Assembly (NCBI GenBank): GCA_030248065.1
Contig: JASAMV010008781.1
Location: forward strand, 1-64,000
Length of the DNA: 64,000 nucleotides
Source: Rhynchonema sp. JSB1_4
Lineage: Eukaryota; Nematoda; Chromadorea; Monhysterida; Xyalidae
Direction of reading: 5' to 3'
Position numbers and translations under genes: made by a program. Shown piece by piece: positions 1 through 11,080 of this stretch (positions are counted from its first letter, which is position 1; every line of letters begins with the position of its first letter). Below the pieces are notes generated by a model. The model searched no databases and was not told the DNA's origin. It was given only the letters and a program-made list of their open reading frames with translations.

Positions 1-20
1 GCACCACATTGTATTCTACG

Positions 21-240
21 GTTAGAATTTTCGAAACGGAGTAAGTTCGGCGTAAAGGTCGGTGTAAAGTTCGGTCGAAAGCTCGGTCGGCGTAGCTCGG
101 TGTAAACGTGAAACATTGCCTGTTATTAACGTGGAATGTTTCAAGTTTACACCGAGGTCTTTCACACTGAGCTGTCGACCGAGCTTTCCACCGACCTTTA
201 CACCCAACTGACCTTTACACCGTTTCGAAAATATCACCCT
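21..240. mobile_element. Foldback element family FB-A, copy 1
   Basis: An imperfect inverted repeat of about 220 bp. The left arm has TTTTCGAAACGG followed by repeated GTAAAGGTCGG-like blocks; the right arm is their reverse complement and ends CCGTTTCGAAAATATCACCC. The centre is AAACATTGCCTGTTATTAAC. The same structure recurs at 33034-33256, 42263-42482 and 52727-52916, so it is a dispersed short DNA element with no coding capacity. It lies downstream of the EDEM-like exon on the minus strand, probably inside that gene's next intron. Directly after it (242-330) is a single arm of a second foldback family, seen whole at 39945-40123. Confidence 0.75.
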
Positions 241-661
241 ACAACGTGTAACGTTTCCCAAATCAGCAGCCACGTATGAATGTTTCACTAATCTAGCACC
301 TCCGAAATCGGGCTCGTGTTGGCGCAGTGTTACGTTACTTTTTGCGGATCAATGTGATATTCACGAAACGGTGTAGTGTTGAGTGGAAAGTTCAGTGGAA
401 GGTCAGAGGCAAAAGTTCGGTGGAAGACCAGTTCGACTGACAAAGTTCACTGAACTAGTTAAGTGGAAAGTTGGGTACGATGGTTATAGTAGCATAGCGT
501 GACGTGACGATTTGTTACAAAATCATGAATCAAAACGCCACCTAAAATATTTCACTCGTACCACAAATGCACGACAGATTCCACAGCCGAACATTATCCT
601 CGTGTATAAGGTCAAACGAAAAAATCCCTAACAACCAGAACAATATCCATCAGTGACCTAC

Positions 662-1981
662 TTTCCCAAGCTGTCATCGACATCACCTCTGGACGCAGTG
701 ACCCCTCTGTATCGACCCTGACACGTCAAGGGCATGAGTTCGTCGGCCGGATACGCGTAGTTCATGTATGACCAGTAAGCGTGATGGAACATCTCCAGTG
801 CCTGCTCTCTGCAAAAAAGTTTTGGCAATTTTTTGTGCTACGCCTGAAATATTTTTAGAAAATATTTGTCTAAAATATTTTTATAGGGCGAAGCGAACCA
901 TAAGATAAGATAAGTCACGGGACGAAACAAGCAACAGTGGACAGTATCAGGGATCGGACGTGAGTGTGGATGCGTGGGTGTTGGTATGCGATATCAACAC
1001 CGCATCAAGCCGCGTAGGTGTGGTGTGTGGCACTTTCAACTGTGTAGGTGTGTTTCTTCTGCGTGAGTGACCCAAACCCACAGTACAAGCTAAATTTTGT
1101 GCGACGCTTATGTTTACCACTCTGGTAAACTGGTAGTCTTGTTCAAACATAAAATTAACAGGAAAGTTTCGCTCAAAGGCTCAAGAGACTGGTACTAAAC
1201 AGTCTCCTTCGCGGTAGAATGTCAAAAAGTTCGATATTAGGCGAAATCTAGAGGTGTGGGTGCGGGTTCTTCTGCAACTGTATGGGTGTTGCGTGAATTT
1301 TTCACCAGGGTGGCTGTGTCGGTTTTCAAAACTGTGTGGGAGTTGGCGTGCGGGACAGGGATCCGAGTTGGGGTCTTTGTCGACACCGACATTTGGACTG
1401 CCAAACTCTGACCATTTATCACATATGCTCACAATGTGAGTCTAGTGTCGCCGAAGCTGCTCATTTGGAAAGTACCAAACTGGAGAACCTGAATTTGCCA
1501 TCGAGTAAAAATAAGTTTCTAGCGATATTTGGTGATGTTCGCCTTTAAAAATTTCAATGATTTTCAATCACTTGTTCAAAATTCGCCCACACCGCCAACA
1601 GTTTGAGGAGCGAGAATAGGAAAATTTGGTGCCGCATCCGACACCGACATTTTTGACGAGCCGGCATGCGGACACCGACCGATTCCTAGTGTGCGACTCT
1701 CCAAAGACAGTATGTATTATATTTTGGACAGGAAAACACGATTGCGACCGGATACAACTCCGAAACCGTGACACCAACATGTTTCGGCTTTATTCCGATT
1801 TCAACGCCACTCACTTCAATTTCGCCTTGTTCAACTCCTGCGTGAGAGCGTCGGCAGTCGGCCATGTGAGCAGCGCACAAATGAGAACGCATGAAAGCAC
1901 GAATGTTCTGTCGACATTTTGAGCATTCTGACCAGATAAATTGGGATCACGACCACGGTGAGTCGATTTTGATGATTTCAT
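662..1981 (-). CDS. EDEM3-like ER degradation-enhancing alpha-mannosidase-like protein, N-terminal part
   Basis: Partial gene; it continues past the left edge. Exons on the minus strand: 1815-1981 and 662-808, joined in phase (AA|A, Lys). Exon 1 encodes a 25-residue polar leader, then a hydrophobic signal or anchor segment ([19 protein letters not shown]). Exon 2 reads [17 protein letters not shown], then [11 protein letters not shown] and SRGDVDD, which are the conserved start of the GH47 domain of EDEM3; EDEM1 and EDEM2 are less similar here. The next exon should begin with the conserved FSLTLIDSLDTL segment and is not in the window. Family knowledge: EDEM proteins act in the ER lumen, trimming mannose from misfolded glycoproteins and directing them to ERAD. 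The start at 1981 is the only in-frame ATG before the hydrophobic stretch in this exon; a further upstream exon cannot be excluded. The 1.0-kb intron is rich in short GTGTGGGTG and CACCGACA tracts. Confidence 0.85.
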
Positions 1982-3247
1982 GTTGTAATGATGAGTTCTA
2001 GTCCTTTCACCACATTTGAGGGCGCACCGCCGTCTGTTGATGGCCTGTTTTCGATGCTGCAGCTGACGAACGGCCTTCATTTGGGGGTAGGGGCCACCCT
2101 GGCACTGGCCTGGATCCACCGCCATATTACGGGGCTCTGCTGGCCCACTCACGGATGCGGGATAGCACGCGCTTGGACGTTGGGCTATTCCATGTTTGAT
2201 ATCGCACCCGAATCGTGACTGAAATCAGTAGATTGAGTCATTATCCGAGACGACGAAGTGGAGACAAAAATTGAACGTGATGTCCAAAACACAGACACAC
2301 AATGTAAATCGACACATGTAAGAGACGTCCAACTAAGCTCACAAAGCAAACACTTCAGCTTCCCACAGCAGCCAGCCTACAAGTCAGCCAGGTGGAAAGC
2401 AGGACGCATGGGAACCTCCACCAACGATTCACACAAAAAATATCAGGCGAAATCAATAGCTGGCATGGCAGCTGTGGCACACGACCACAGAACGCAATGC
2501 AAAAGCTGGACAAAATATATGGGCGTTTTTTTGCTGGTTGATGGGCCCCCAGATCGCACAGTAAAACATCAGCCATTGTTTCAAATGGAAGCCCAACGTT
2601 CCTGCCTGACAACACATAATAAGCCATCACAAAATAAAACGCTGAAACTCGGAGCTCAATCAGTCCACAACACACGCGCACAGCAGTAATACACGACATA
2701 CAGTTACCGTAATCCCATTGTCATGTCCACGTTCATTCATAACACACTGCAATGCGAATCGATAGAAAAAGTGACGCACACTTCCGCGCACGCAGAATTT
2801 AGCGACGCTGTGGACGCACCTGAATTGTGCACACCAAGGAAATGAAGTCACAGTTGCAACAAATCAAAGGAAACCGACGAAATTAATACGTGGGTTTGGT
2901 TTGAAGGATCAGCCACACAAGCCCAAAACACGAAAAATACAAATACTGAAATTAATGGCAGTAGCTTTATTCATAGTTAGTTACCAGAAGGTTCTTCGCA
3001 AGTTTCTGACAGACCGCATGTGATTCACAAAAACAATTATGTAACTGTACGTACGGCAGAGCAATCTTGGACTACAATTGAATACGTCTACCCACCTGAT
3101 GATCATAATAACGAACTAAATTGAACAAAAGGGAAAATCGTCTCATGAGCAGCACACAAGTACCAATCGAAACAAACAAGGATTACTCCAGAAATCCTAA
3201 CTATTTACAAGAACAGAATTCAATGAACATCTAAGACACAAAAGTGG
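1982..3247. other. Intergenic, no gene recognised
   Basis: Between the 5' end of the EDEM-like gene and the 3' end of the UQCRB gene. An open frame on the plus strand (2258-2689) has no recognisable domain and no splice-supported extension. An AATAAA on the minus strand near 2965-2970 could serve the upstream UQCRB gene but lies about 280 bases from its stop codon. Confidence 0.5.
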
Positions 3248-4295
3248 TTACGGCTTTGCTTGCTTGACCGGCCATTCCCTGATGCCCATTTCGTGATGTT
3301 CAACAAAAACGGGGGTGAAGCCAGACGTGTTCGCCTTTTGTTTCTGCTCTTCCTCAATTTCGTTCAGATAATTCTGCAGATACCACGTCTCCTGAAAGAC
3401 TTGTACCATGTTGTTCAATGTTTTCATTCAGTTTAGCGACAACATCATTGCAGCAAAATCAAAAGAATGTCGTAAAACATTTTTCACTATATTTTTATGA
3501 CAAGGTGTAGATTTTGGGGGAAATTCGCCAAACAACGAACAAATGGGAATAAGTTTTCAGAAAGAACCAAAACACTAACTGGGAACAAACCGTGATAGCC
3601 AAAAACACTACTCAAAACAAAGAATAGCGCGCTAATTTTCTCCAAATTGCACCTGTTCCCATTTCGTCCATTCCTGTTTTGGCAGAATCTCGTTTCTCAT
3701 CGCCAGATTGCTAGCGCGTAATATGCGCATCTCGCGTTGGTCGTACTCCCATGGTTCCTGCACAATAGGTACGAGTTTCATCAAATGTGACGCGGCAAAA
3801 CTACTGTGAAATTTGTGCAGAAAGAAAGAAAGAACAGTGTGACAAAGTTGCACACACCTGGATGCCGAGCCGACGAACTGCCTCCTTCACCACTGGATTC
3901 TGGTAGTAATATTGATCTTGGATCAGCAATCCTGAAGCAAATCGCGCCTAGTTATTGAATTAACAACCATAGATTTTCAGACAGGTGCAATTTGCACCAA
4001 AAATGGTCAGTTGCACCTGAAAATCAGGTTAGGTTTTTTTACAAAAGTTATCAAAATAGCACAAGATCTGTCATTTGGATGCAAATTGCGACTGAAGGTG
4101 ATTTAAATAACAAGCACTGCAACGTTTCTCGATCAAATAACACAAACAGAAAAAAGAAATGCGAGAAAAATGCAAACCATATTTCTTGCCGTCCCATAAA
4201 TAATTCCAGCTGAACCAACGGTACCATTTGCTGAAGCCAGAATTTTTAGGAAAGACAGCTCGCTTGGCTGCCTCAGGCACGACGCGATGGGCCAT
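3248..4295 (-). CDS. UQCRB: Cytochrome b-c1 complex subunit 7 (QCR7/UQCRB family)
   Basis: Complete four-exon gene: 4178-4295, 3858-3931, 3653-3757, 3248-3391; 146 residues. Every junction is GT-AG and in frame (the Gly after KKY is split G|GA). Exon 1 has FSKWYRWFSWNYLWDGKKYG, the subunit-7 N-terminal helix. Exon 2 has VVKEAVRRLG. Exon 3 has REMRILRASNLAMRNEILPK followed by QEWTKW, the family signature (human: ILPKEQWTKYEE). Exon 4 has YLQNYLNEIEEEQ. The protein is a nuclear-encoded, matrix-side subunit of mitochondrial complex III. It is longer than the roughly 111-residue vertebrate protein because of a C-terminal tail of about 25 residues after the last conserved helix (GFTPVFVEHHEMGIREW region). 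No N-terminal presequence is evident, as usual for this subunit. Confidence 0.95.
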
Positions 4296-5227
4296 GATTT
4301 CGTCAGCAAAACGGCTAAAACATTTTAGTCTTATTCATAAATAGGCAAAAAGAACAAAAAAACTGAAATATACACCCAAATGGGCAAAAGCGTCGGATAA
4401 CAACGCTATTATAGCCAGGCCTGTGATACCACAGCTTCATCGATTTACACCGGAAATTTTTTATTACACACTATTACGCATTAGATCGGTTTCATTGGGT
4501 TAGAGGTTTGGGATCTGCATTTGTGGGGGACAAATTGTTGGTTATTGTTGAAAAACGTTCGAGATGTAAAACAAACGCACACTGTAAACATCACAATCAA
4601 CTAGATTTTCTTTGAATAAATTATTTGTGCGGTACTTTGAGGAGTCATGTTATTCGATTGAGAAGGTATATGACACGATACAGGAACAAACAAATACAAA
4701 GTTACAAAAGTTTTAAAAAATGTACAGTTTTTAAAAAAAAAATCACAGGCAAAGATAAAGATGACGAAACATGAACTCTCTTCTGTATAAAGGATTCACA
4801 ACAAATAGGAACTACGAATAGCAATTATTCACACGTTTCTTGTTTGAGAATTAAAAAAACAAAAACGCGCACGATAATAATAAAGCATTGCATTTACACT
4901 CCTGTTCAGCTATAAACACGCATGTGCCAATTGAGAAAAAGACGAGATAAAACCTTGAAGAAACACTGATTGTAAATTTAGACGATCGAAAAAAGACCAG
5001 CGAAATCATCGAAGTAAATTGATTGACTAAGTATACAAGCAAAGCATAAACTTCTTGCCCTCTTGCAAAAACCACGCACATTTAGACCTCAAGCGCAAAA
5101 GAATAATCTTTCTGAATATTGTGCAAAAAAACACGCACGCTGAAACTTTCAGGATAAGAACAAAACGAACAATAAAAACTCTCACCAACAAATAGATTAA
5201 TACCCACGGTTGTTGTTCTTTCAGCTC
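4296..5227. other. Intergenic, AT-rich, nothing recognised
   Basis: An AT-rich spacer of 0.9 kb between UQCRB (5' end) and the ITM2-like gene (3' end). A TTTTAG acceptor-like site lies just upstream of the UQCRB start codon on the minus strand (about 4317-4322). No ORF with family resemblance was found. Confidence 0.5.
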
Positions 5228-8200
5228 TCAGCAAACAGTGAACAAGGTGACTTCATTTTCGGCTGCCATTTCCGCGAAATGCATGCAGCTCGAATCAACT
5301 TCTGAAACAAATACATTATTGGAAATTCAGAAACAAATAAATTTCTCGAGTTATAGCCGGTCATTGGCCAAAATTGACTGACTCAGTTCAGATTCTGACG
5401 GGATCAGAAGTGAAAATGGCAAGGAAACACTGCTAAAACACATTGAGGGCCAAAAAAGTGCAGAAGACTGTGTCTAGAGTGAATATCTATGTGTCGCGAC
5501 ATTAGCACAAAGGTCACGCGGCGAAAAGGGTAGCAGCGGATCGGCAACCGATCATCAAATTTGATCCCAAAATTCATAAATTAATTATTCAGATGGATAT
5601 TCGGGTGTGTTTTGAGGGCACCGGATGCATACGACGCGTTTGCAATTTCGCGCGTCTAATACCGCGGCTGCCTGGGTTTCGTCAGACAGACGGACAGACC
5701 GGGCCAGCCCCAAGTCCGTCCGTACACAGTCAAATGAAATTTCCAAAAAGTGCCGACTCTAAACAACCATACCCACCGGCATGCTCCTTCAGCCCGCGAC
5801 GCCTGCGTGCGCGTTCAATTTTCGGCTTTTCAACTTTCTCCATCGAAATCGACGACTTTCTCAGTTCGTAGGTTTTGCGTCCCGCGCAGTGATTCTCGAT
5901 CATCCAGCTGCCCAACTCGCGGATCTGTGCAAAAAGTTAGTGTGTTCCTTCGTTTTCAATGTGTTTATTTCAATAATACTTTATATTTTTTCCGGGCCAG
6001 AAATGGCCAGGCGATACATCAACTGCGTGGTGTTTTAGATGCGCTGCGCATTTTGCTTTCGAGAATTCGGCCCATTACACAGACAAAATGACGGTTTGTT
6101 TATGGAATTGCAAAAACATTGGAAAATCAAACCGAGATAATCTATTCTGACCGATTTCTCATGTAAAACAACAGCTTCAATTTTATAGAAAAGTCAATGA
6201 CTAACAGCCATTGGTGTCAATTTGTCCCCAACTCTATACGATTCGTGCACCACCTTCGCGTCGCGTCCGTAGTAACCGGTCTGAAAAAATTTACCTGTTT
6301 TCTACTGTGTCTACGCATTTGTTAATACGTAACCGAGAAGGAAAGACTACCAAACCACGAACAAATAACCGCAGACAGCACAAATAAATTAATTAAAACA
6401 CTGCTATACCTCCATTTTCTCGAGCAAATCAATGAAACTCTGTGGTGGACTGACGGTCTTGCGATCCAACCGTTTGATGAAACACTGATTGCCCGTCTCA
6501 TCCACGATCGCCGTCAGATCCTGCAATACCGGAAGGAAATGTTATGCCAAAGTCCACATAATCTGTGGTCAGACAAGTGACAAGTGTCCTCTTTTTCTTT
6601 CTTCCTCATATGAACTTGCGATTGTGACAATACCAGTTTATTGCTATCAGCCATACACATACACACATACTCAAGCCAACCTCCCAATGTTGTGTGACTC
6701 AGAACCGTCAAGCACTGGCCCTCAACATTTTGCGGTTTCAGCCTCATCTGGTCGCTAACTCACATACAGTACTGCAGAAGCAGAACCAAATCCAAAAGCT
6801 GCTCATTGCGCAGTCTCAAAAAACAACAGCTAACACAGCCAAACACCGATAAACACATCAATAACGCTTGAGTGCTGATAGGCCGAGACAAATCAAAAAG
6901 GCAACGCAATTGTCGTGAGTCACATGCAAGCGTGCAAAAACATCCCCTCCGTTTGGTTCGACAGACACAAAATACAAAAACACGTGCATCCAATCCAATC
7001 CAACACAGCCACTATGTATGCCTCATCCGTCGCGCTAGAGGAGCTATTACAGAGCATCCCCAAGAGGTGCCCGGCGCATGCAGCAGCCAGTCACAACAGG
7101 CGAAAAGCTAGCACAGCTTAGCAGCAGCGACACACACACACACACACACACACGTAGCCGATCAGCTATGGCTTACGCAGTGGTTTGCGCGGTACAGAAT
7201 GCGTACATGAGTGTCTGTGCGTTTGCGCGCATTACTTTTTGAAACTGGATCGATACGCAAAACGGACGTAATATGCGTCAGTCACGCCAAGTGCTGACAT
7301 GCACAATGACAAAATAGTGCTGCTGGACCCCTTTTTACGCAAGCATGACATGGTTTTAGCAAAATTTGTTGTCCGTCGTTTTGTGTTTACAAAGTAACGG
7401 CTTTTGTTGGCAAGTGACTAACTCAGCAGAAAAACGTTCGTTTGCGTTGCGTGTTATCAATCTTGTGACGCACCCAAACCAACCAAAATGCAAATTGATG
7501 CAAAAAAACCGCGCAGCAAACTTCATCAAGGCAGGAAGCCCAACGATGACATGACTGTAAATTCCGTTCACAAATCTGCAGAAAAACGCTGAGTTTTAGT
7601 TGGCGGTGCACGTTACCAGTAAATACTCCTCCTACCTACCGAACATGACACACACACAACATACCAACCTACGCTACCTATGCGTATGAATCAAATGCGT
7701 GAGATTACCACAGCACAAACGACCACGTCACACACAATCACAACAGTGCTGTGGCTACTGCTGAGGGGGAGATACTGTACCTTGCGGCCAAAAAGAGGGG
7801 GAGATACCGGGGTACTGTACCCAGAATTTGGGGGCAATCCGATTTGGTGGGGTGGGGGGAAGAAACTTTAGGGGGAGATACTATACCATACTACTTTCGC
7901 GAGAATTCAATTTTTACAGGTTAAAATGTGCATAAATCGCGCGGAGCCCGCAAATTTTTGCACTTTTGGTCGATCTTGACCCAATTCTTGGCCATTTTGG
8001 ACCACAAAAGGGTACTTTTGGGGTGAAATTTCGGAAAATTGGGGGAGATACCGTACCAGAGAGGGGCGGAAAATTGGGGGAGATACCGTACCAGAGAGGG
8101 GAGATACTGTACCTCAGCGCGGGGGGCCACATACCGTACAGGCGAGAGAGAGATACTGTGCCTTTGGGGGGACCCCACCCCCCCCCCCCCGCCACATCAC

Positions 8201-9960
8201 TGAATCCCAATGTGGTCTGGTGAAACATTGTTTTTCGTACATTACGATCACTGGCAAACACTGCACTACGATCACGGTTTACATGGTTTTCAGTTGGTAT
8301 TATCTGATAATGCTACTTTGTGGTCTGGCGAATAGACACACACACCGCGTATTACGAGCCCGAGAATATTATACGCTGTGTTTATGTGACGTTGTCCCTG
8401 CAGCGTAACGTTATACGAGGAGAGAATTGTGTGTGCTGCGGTGCACTGCGTATCGTTCGGTTTATGAAGTGGTTAGTGCGGCCACTGAGCTCGTTCCTGT
8501 AGCTCAGTTGGATAGAGCGCCTGACCGGTTGGGAGGTCGGAGGTTCGAGTCCTCTCAGGAACATTGTTTGGTGGTCGCAAGTCGACAACTTCGCGGTAGC
8601 GAAACGCCATGAATCTATCATTAGTATTTGTTTTGGTTTGTGGACTGTGGAGTGCGTGCCAAAAGCAAACACACAACATGAACTCTTTCGCGCACAAGCA
8701 ACGGAACAACACTGCGCAACTCAAACCTGTTGATAAAGTGAACAACTTTACAATTTACACTGGTGTGGTGCTGGCTGGCCTATAAAGTTGATGCTGCTCA
8801 ACAATGGCGATAACACCAAAAGCTCACCATCTTGAAATCGTGTATGAAGGTTGCGGGTCGATTTGGCCCAAATTTGGGCACTTCTATCTTCTCATATTCG
8901 TCAGTGGGATCAATCTCGACACGTTGTTCAAGTCGCTCCGATCGCGGTGCATTTGCGTGCGGCTGCTGTTGTTGATCATAAAGATCGTCGAAATACGTCG
9001 TGCCGCACCAGCCGTAGTAGGTCGGCTGCAATGCTGCGAAATTCATGTTACAGTAAAGGTACTCTTAGCCTGCCGTGTCATTCGATTAATCTATCAAAGG
9101 GACGTTTTCGCATACAATTTTATTGCAAAATAGGTGCTAAGGAATGTGACATTTTGGCCGAATATTTGCCTGGAATGACTATTTACGTGTGTTTGCGCCG
9201 CGTGATTGTTAGAGGCGAAAAAACAGCCATTTTTGCCTCTGATACGCATAAATAGAAAGAAGCGACATACCCTTTGGGTTGGGCTCGAGCACGAGAGATA
9301 CCAAACAAACCAAAGCGTACCCTTCTGTGAAAGTATCGATAGGCGACCAGTCCGCCCAATACGGCCGCCAGCAACAGCCACACGACCAACAACGCGACAC
9401 ACAGACCGCCGAGGAAACGACGACGACGTTCAACAACCTGCAATCAATGTTTGGCAGAAATTCTGTTAGTTGGACAATCATTTACCCATGTCATACATAT
9501 TCCTTCCCTATCCTCAATCTACGGAACAGTGTAGTTCCTGGGGCGGACCGGACAAAATCTCGACCGACCTTTTTTCATCCGCAAGTATGTCGTTGTTATG
9601 AGCAGAATATGAAAAACTGTTTTTCTCGCGAGATCCACGAATTACTGTTGTATGAAATGAAGTGTGCGAGAGTAAGCGGTGAGCGTGAGCTTATTTGCTC
9701 ATTCTCGGACTCACCTGCCATTCTATCGGTATTGTGGCTGACCAAGCGATTGATGGGCGACTGGGTGGCACGCGAACATCATCCAGAGGTGGTTCGGTTT
9801 CCGCCTGACAAAAAAACCAACTTGGCAATGAAATAACTCGTTGAAATAAAACAAACTGCTGGTGAAATCCCTAAGAACTTACGGCAATGTAACCGGCCGC
9901 CTTCGCCTTGTTGAGCTCGTTGTCCTTCTTTTCGGACTGGCTGCTGGTGAATATGGTCAT
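5228..9960 (-). CDS. ITM2/BRI-like type II membrane protein with BRICHOS domain
   Basis: Complete eight-exon gene: 9883-9960, 9715-9804, 9321-9437, 8828-9025, 6410-6520, 6206-6280, 5777-5924, 5228-5301; 296 residues, all junctions in frame. Layout: cytoplasmic N-terminus with RRRR at 60-63, one membrane segment (about 64-89, GGLCVALLVVWLLLAAVLGG), a linker containing EVPKFGPNRPATFIHDF (compare ITM2B VPVPEFADSDPANIVHDF), then a BRICHOS domain with paired cysteines C174 and C236. After it comes a furin-type site RARRRR (261-266) and a 30-residue tail with C278 and C296, matching the arrangement of the Bri23 peptide of ITM2B. Family knowledge: BRICHOS acts as an intramolecular chaperone, and the tail is cleaved by furin-like proteases in the secretory pathway. 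Intron 4 (6521-8827, 2.3 kb) carries a hAT-like element and a tRNA-like sequence. The start ATG sits two bases after an acceptor-like TTGCAG. Confidence 0.93.
7744..8202. mobile_element. Non-autonomous hAT-like element in ITM2-like intron 4
   Basis: The ends are CAGTGCTGTGGC and GCCACATCACTG (inverted, one mismatch). They are flanked by AATCACAA (7736-7743) and AATCCCAA (8203-8210), an 8-bp target duplication with one mismatch. The inside contains several copies of GGGGGAGATACYGTACC around an AT-rich core. The 8-bp duplication and CAG...CTG ends point to the hAT superfamily; no transposase is encoded. Confidence 0.65.
8493..8562 (+). pseudogene. tRNA-derived sequence with defective anticodon arm
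   Basis: Acceptor strands GTTCCTG/CAGGAAC, D-arm GCTC/GAGC and T-arm GGAGG-TTCGAGT-CCTCT all pair, and A- and B-box motifs are present. At 70 nt it is three to four bases short, and the anticodon stem (CCTGA...) has no proper partner, so I read no anticodon and call it a pseudogene. It lies inside intron 4 of the ITM2-like gene on the opposite strand. Confidence 0.55.
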
Positions 9961-10491
9961 TTCTGCAACGTAAATAGAATGTCATTTGCGCAACTTTCAT
10001 TGAGGCTTAGGTTGAATGAGTTTGATTGAAGAACAAAAACTAAAAGAGCGACCCGCTGTAGCGTGTGTTGTGTTGTTGCTAAAAAATACGATACGACGCG
10101 ATATTTAAAAGAGAGTTAAAAAAAGTAGGGATACTGAAAAAGTAGGGATTTTTTGTAAAAAATACTGAAATTTCTGACGGATTCGGCAAGTAAGTGATCA
10201 ATATTGTCTATCTCACGACTTTTTCATGGAAAGCAATCATTTCAACCAAAAAAATAGGTTAAAAAAATTCCAAAAATTATCACAAAAATTGGGTTAGGTT
10301 ATCTGAGTCAAAAATTCGGGCCGGGGCCGGAGATTTGGGGGCTCGGGCCGCACCGGGCCGGCCAAACCCGGCCCGATTGCGACTTCTGCTCCGCATCCGC
10401 ACCCTAAGAAAATTTCACAACCTTTGGCTTTGACCACTTTTTCCTTTGACCCTCAAAATCGGCCCGGGCTGACCTTAGGCTCAGGCCGGAC

Positions 10492-10888
10492 CAGTGTAAT
10501 TCCTGGTCCGGCGTTGAAATTAGTGTACCTCCACCTCCCTACTTTTTCGCAGGAGAAATTAGTGTACCTCCCTGGGGGGGAAGAGGGGAAGACCCAAATT
10601 CAGGAAAAAGTCACTTTTTGAGGTAGAAAATTTGACCAATTTTTGCCCCTTTTTGGAAAAAAATCTTTGGAAAAAAAATAAAAAGGGTATTTTGGCGACT
10701 TTTGACAACATTGACCTAAAAATCACACATTTTGTGCCTAAAAATGCCCACTTTAGGCCTAAAAATGCCTATTTTGGGCAAAAATTGGGGAAATTAGTGT
10801 ACCCGGAGGGGAAATTAGTGTACTAGTGTACCTTGGTCGGGGAAATTAGTGTAGCTTAGGGTGTCCCCCTCCCCCTCCGGAACTACTG
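10492..10888. mobile_element. Non-autonomous hAT-like element
   Basis: Begins CAGTGTAATTCCTGG and ends CCGGAACTACTG. The flanks GGCCGGAC (10484-10491) and GGCCGGGC (10889-10896) match at seven of eight bases. The interior has several GGAAATTAGTGTACC motifs around a core of CCTAAAAATGCCCA-type repeats. The element at 12585-12975 has the same core but carries GGGAGATAGTGTACC in the corresponding places. Confidence 0.65.
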
Positions 10889-11080
10889 GGCCGGGCAGGC
10901 TGCGCTTTTGTACTTTCTTTGAAATCGGGCCTGGCCTGGCCGGAGCTTTGGTCAGTTGGGCCGGGCCGAGGTAACCGATCCTGATCATCCTAATGAATCT
11001 CTAATCTCTCTCTGGTGTCTGCATCTGCAACACAACACTACTCCGGGCCAGTCTGCTTTAGCAGCCAGTTTCTCCTCGAT

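Noticed and set aside
7120..7155. (CA)n tract as a repeat array of interest
   Set aside because: Ordinary dinucleotide microsatellite.
8473..8745. Minus-strand open frame containing PERTRTSDLP
   Set aside because: It is the well-known spurious translation of the antisense strand of a tRNA; the tRNA-like sequence at 8493-8562 explains it.
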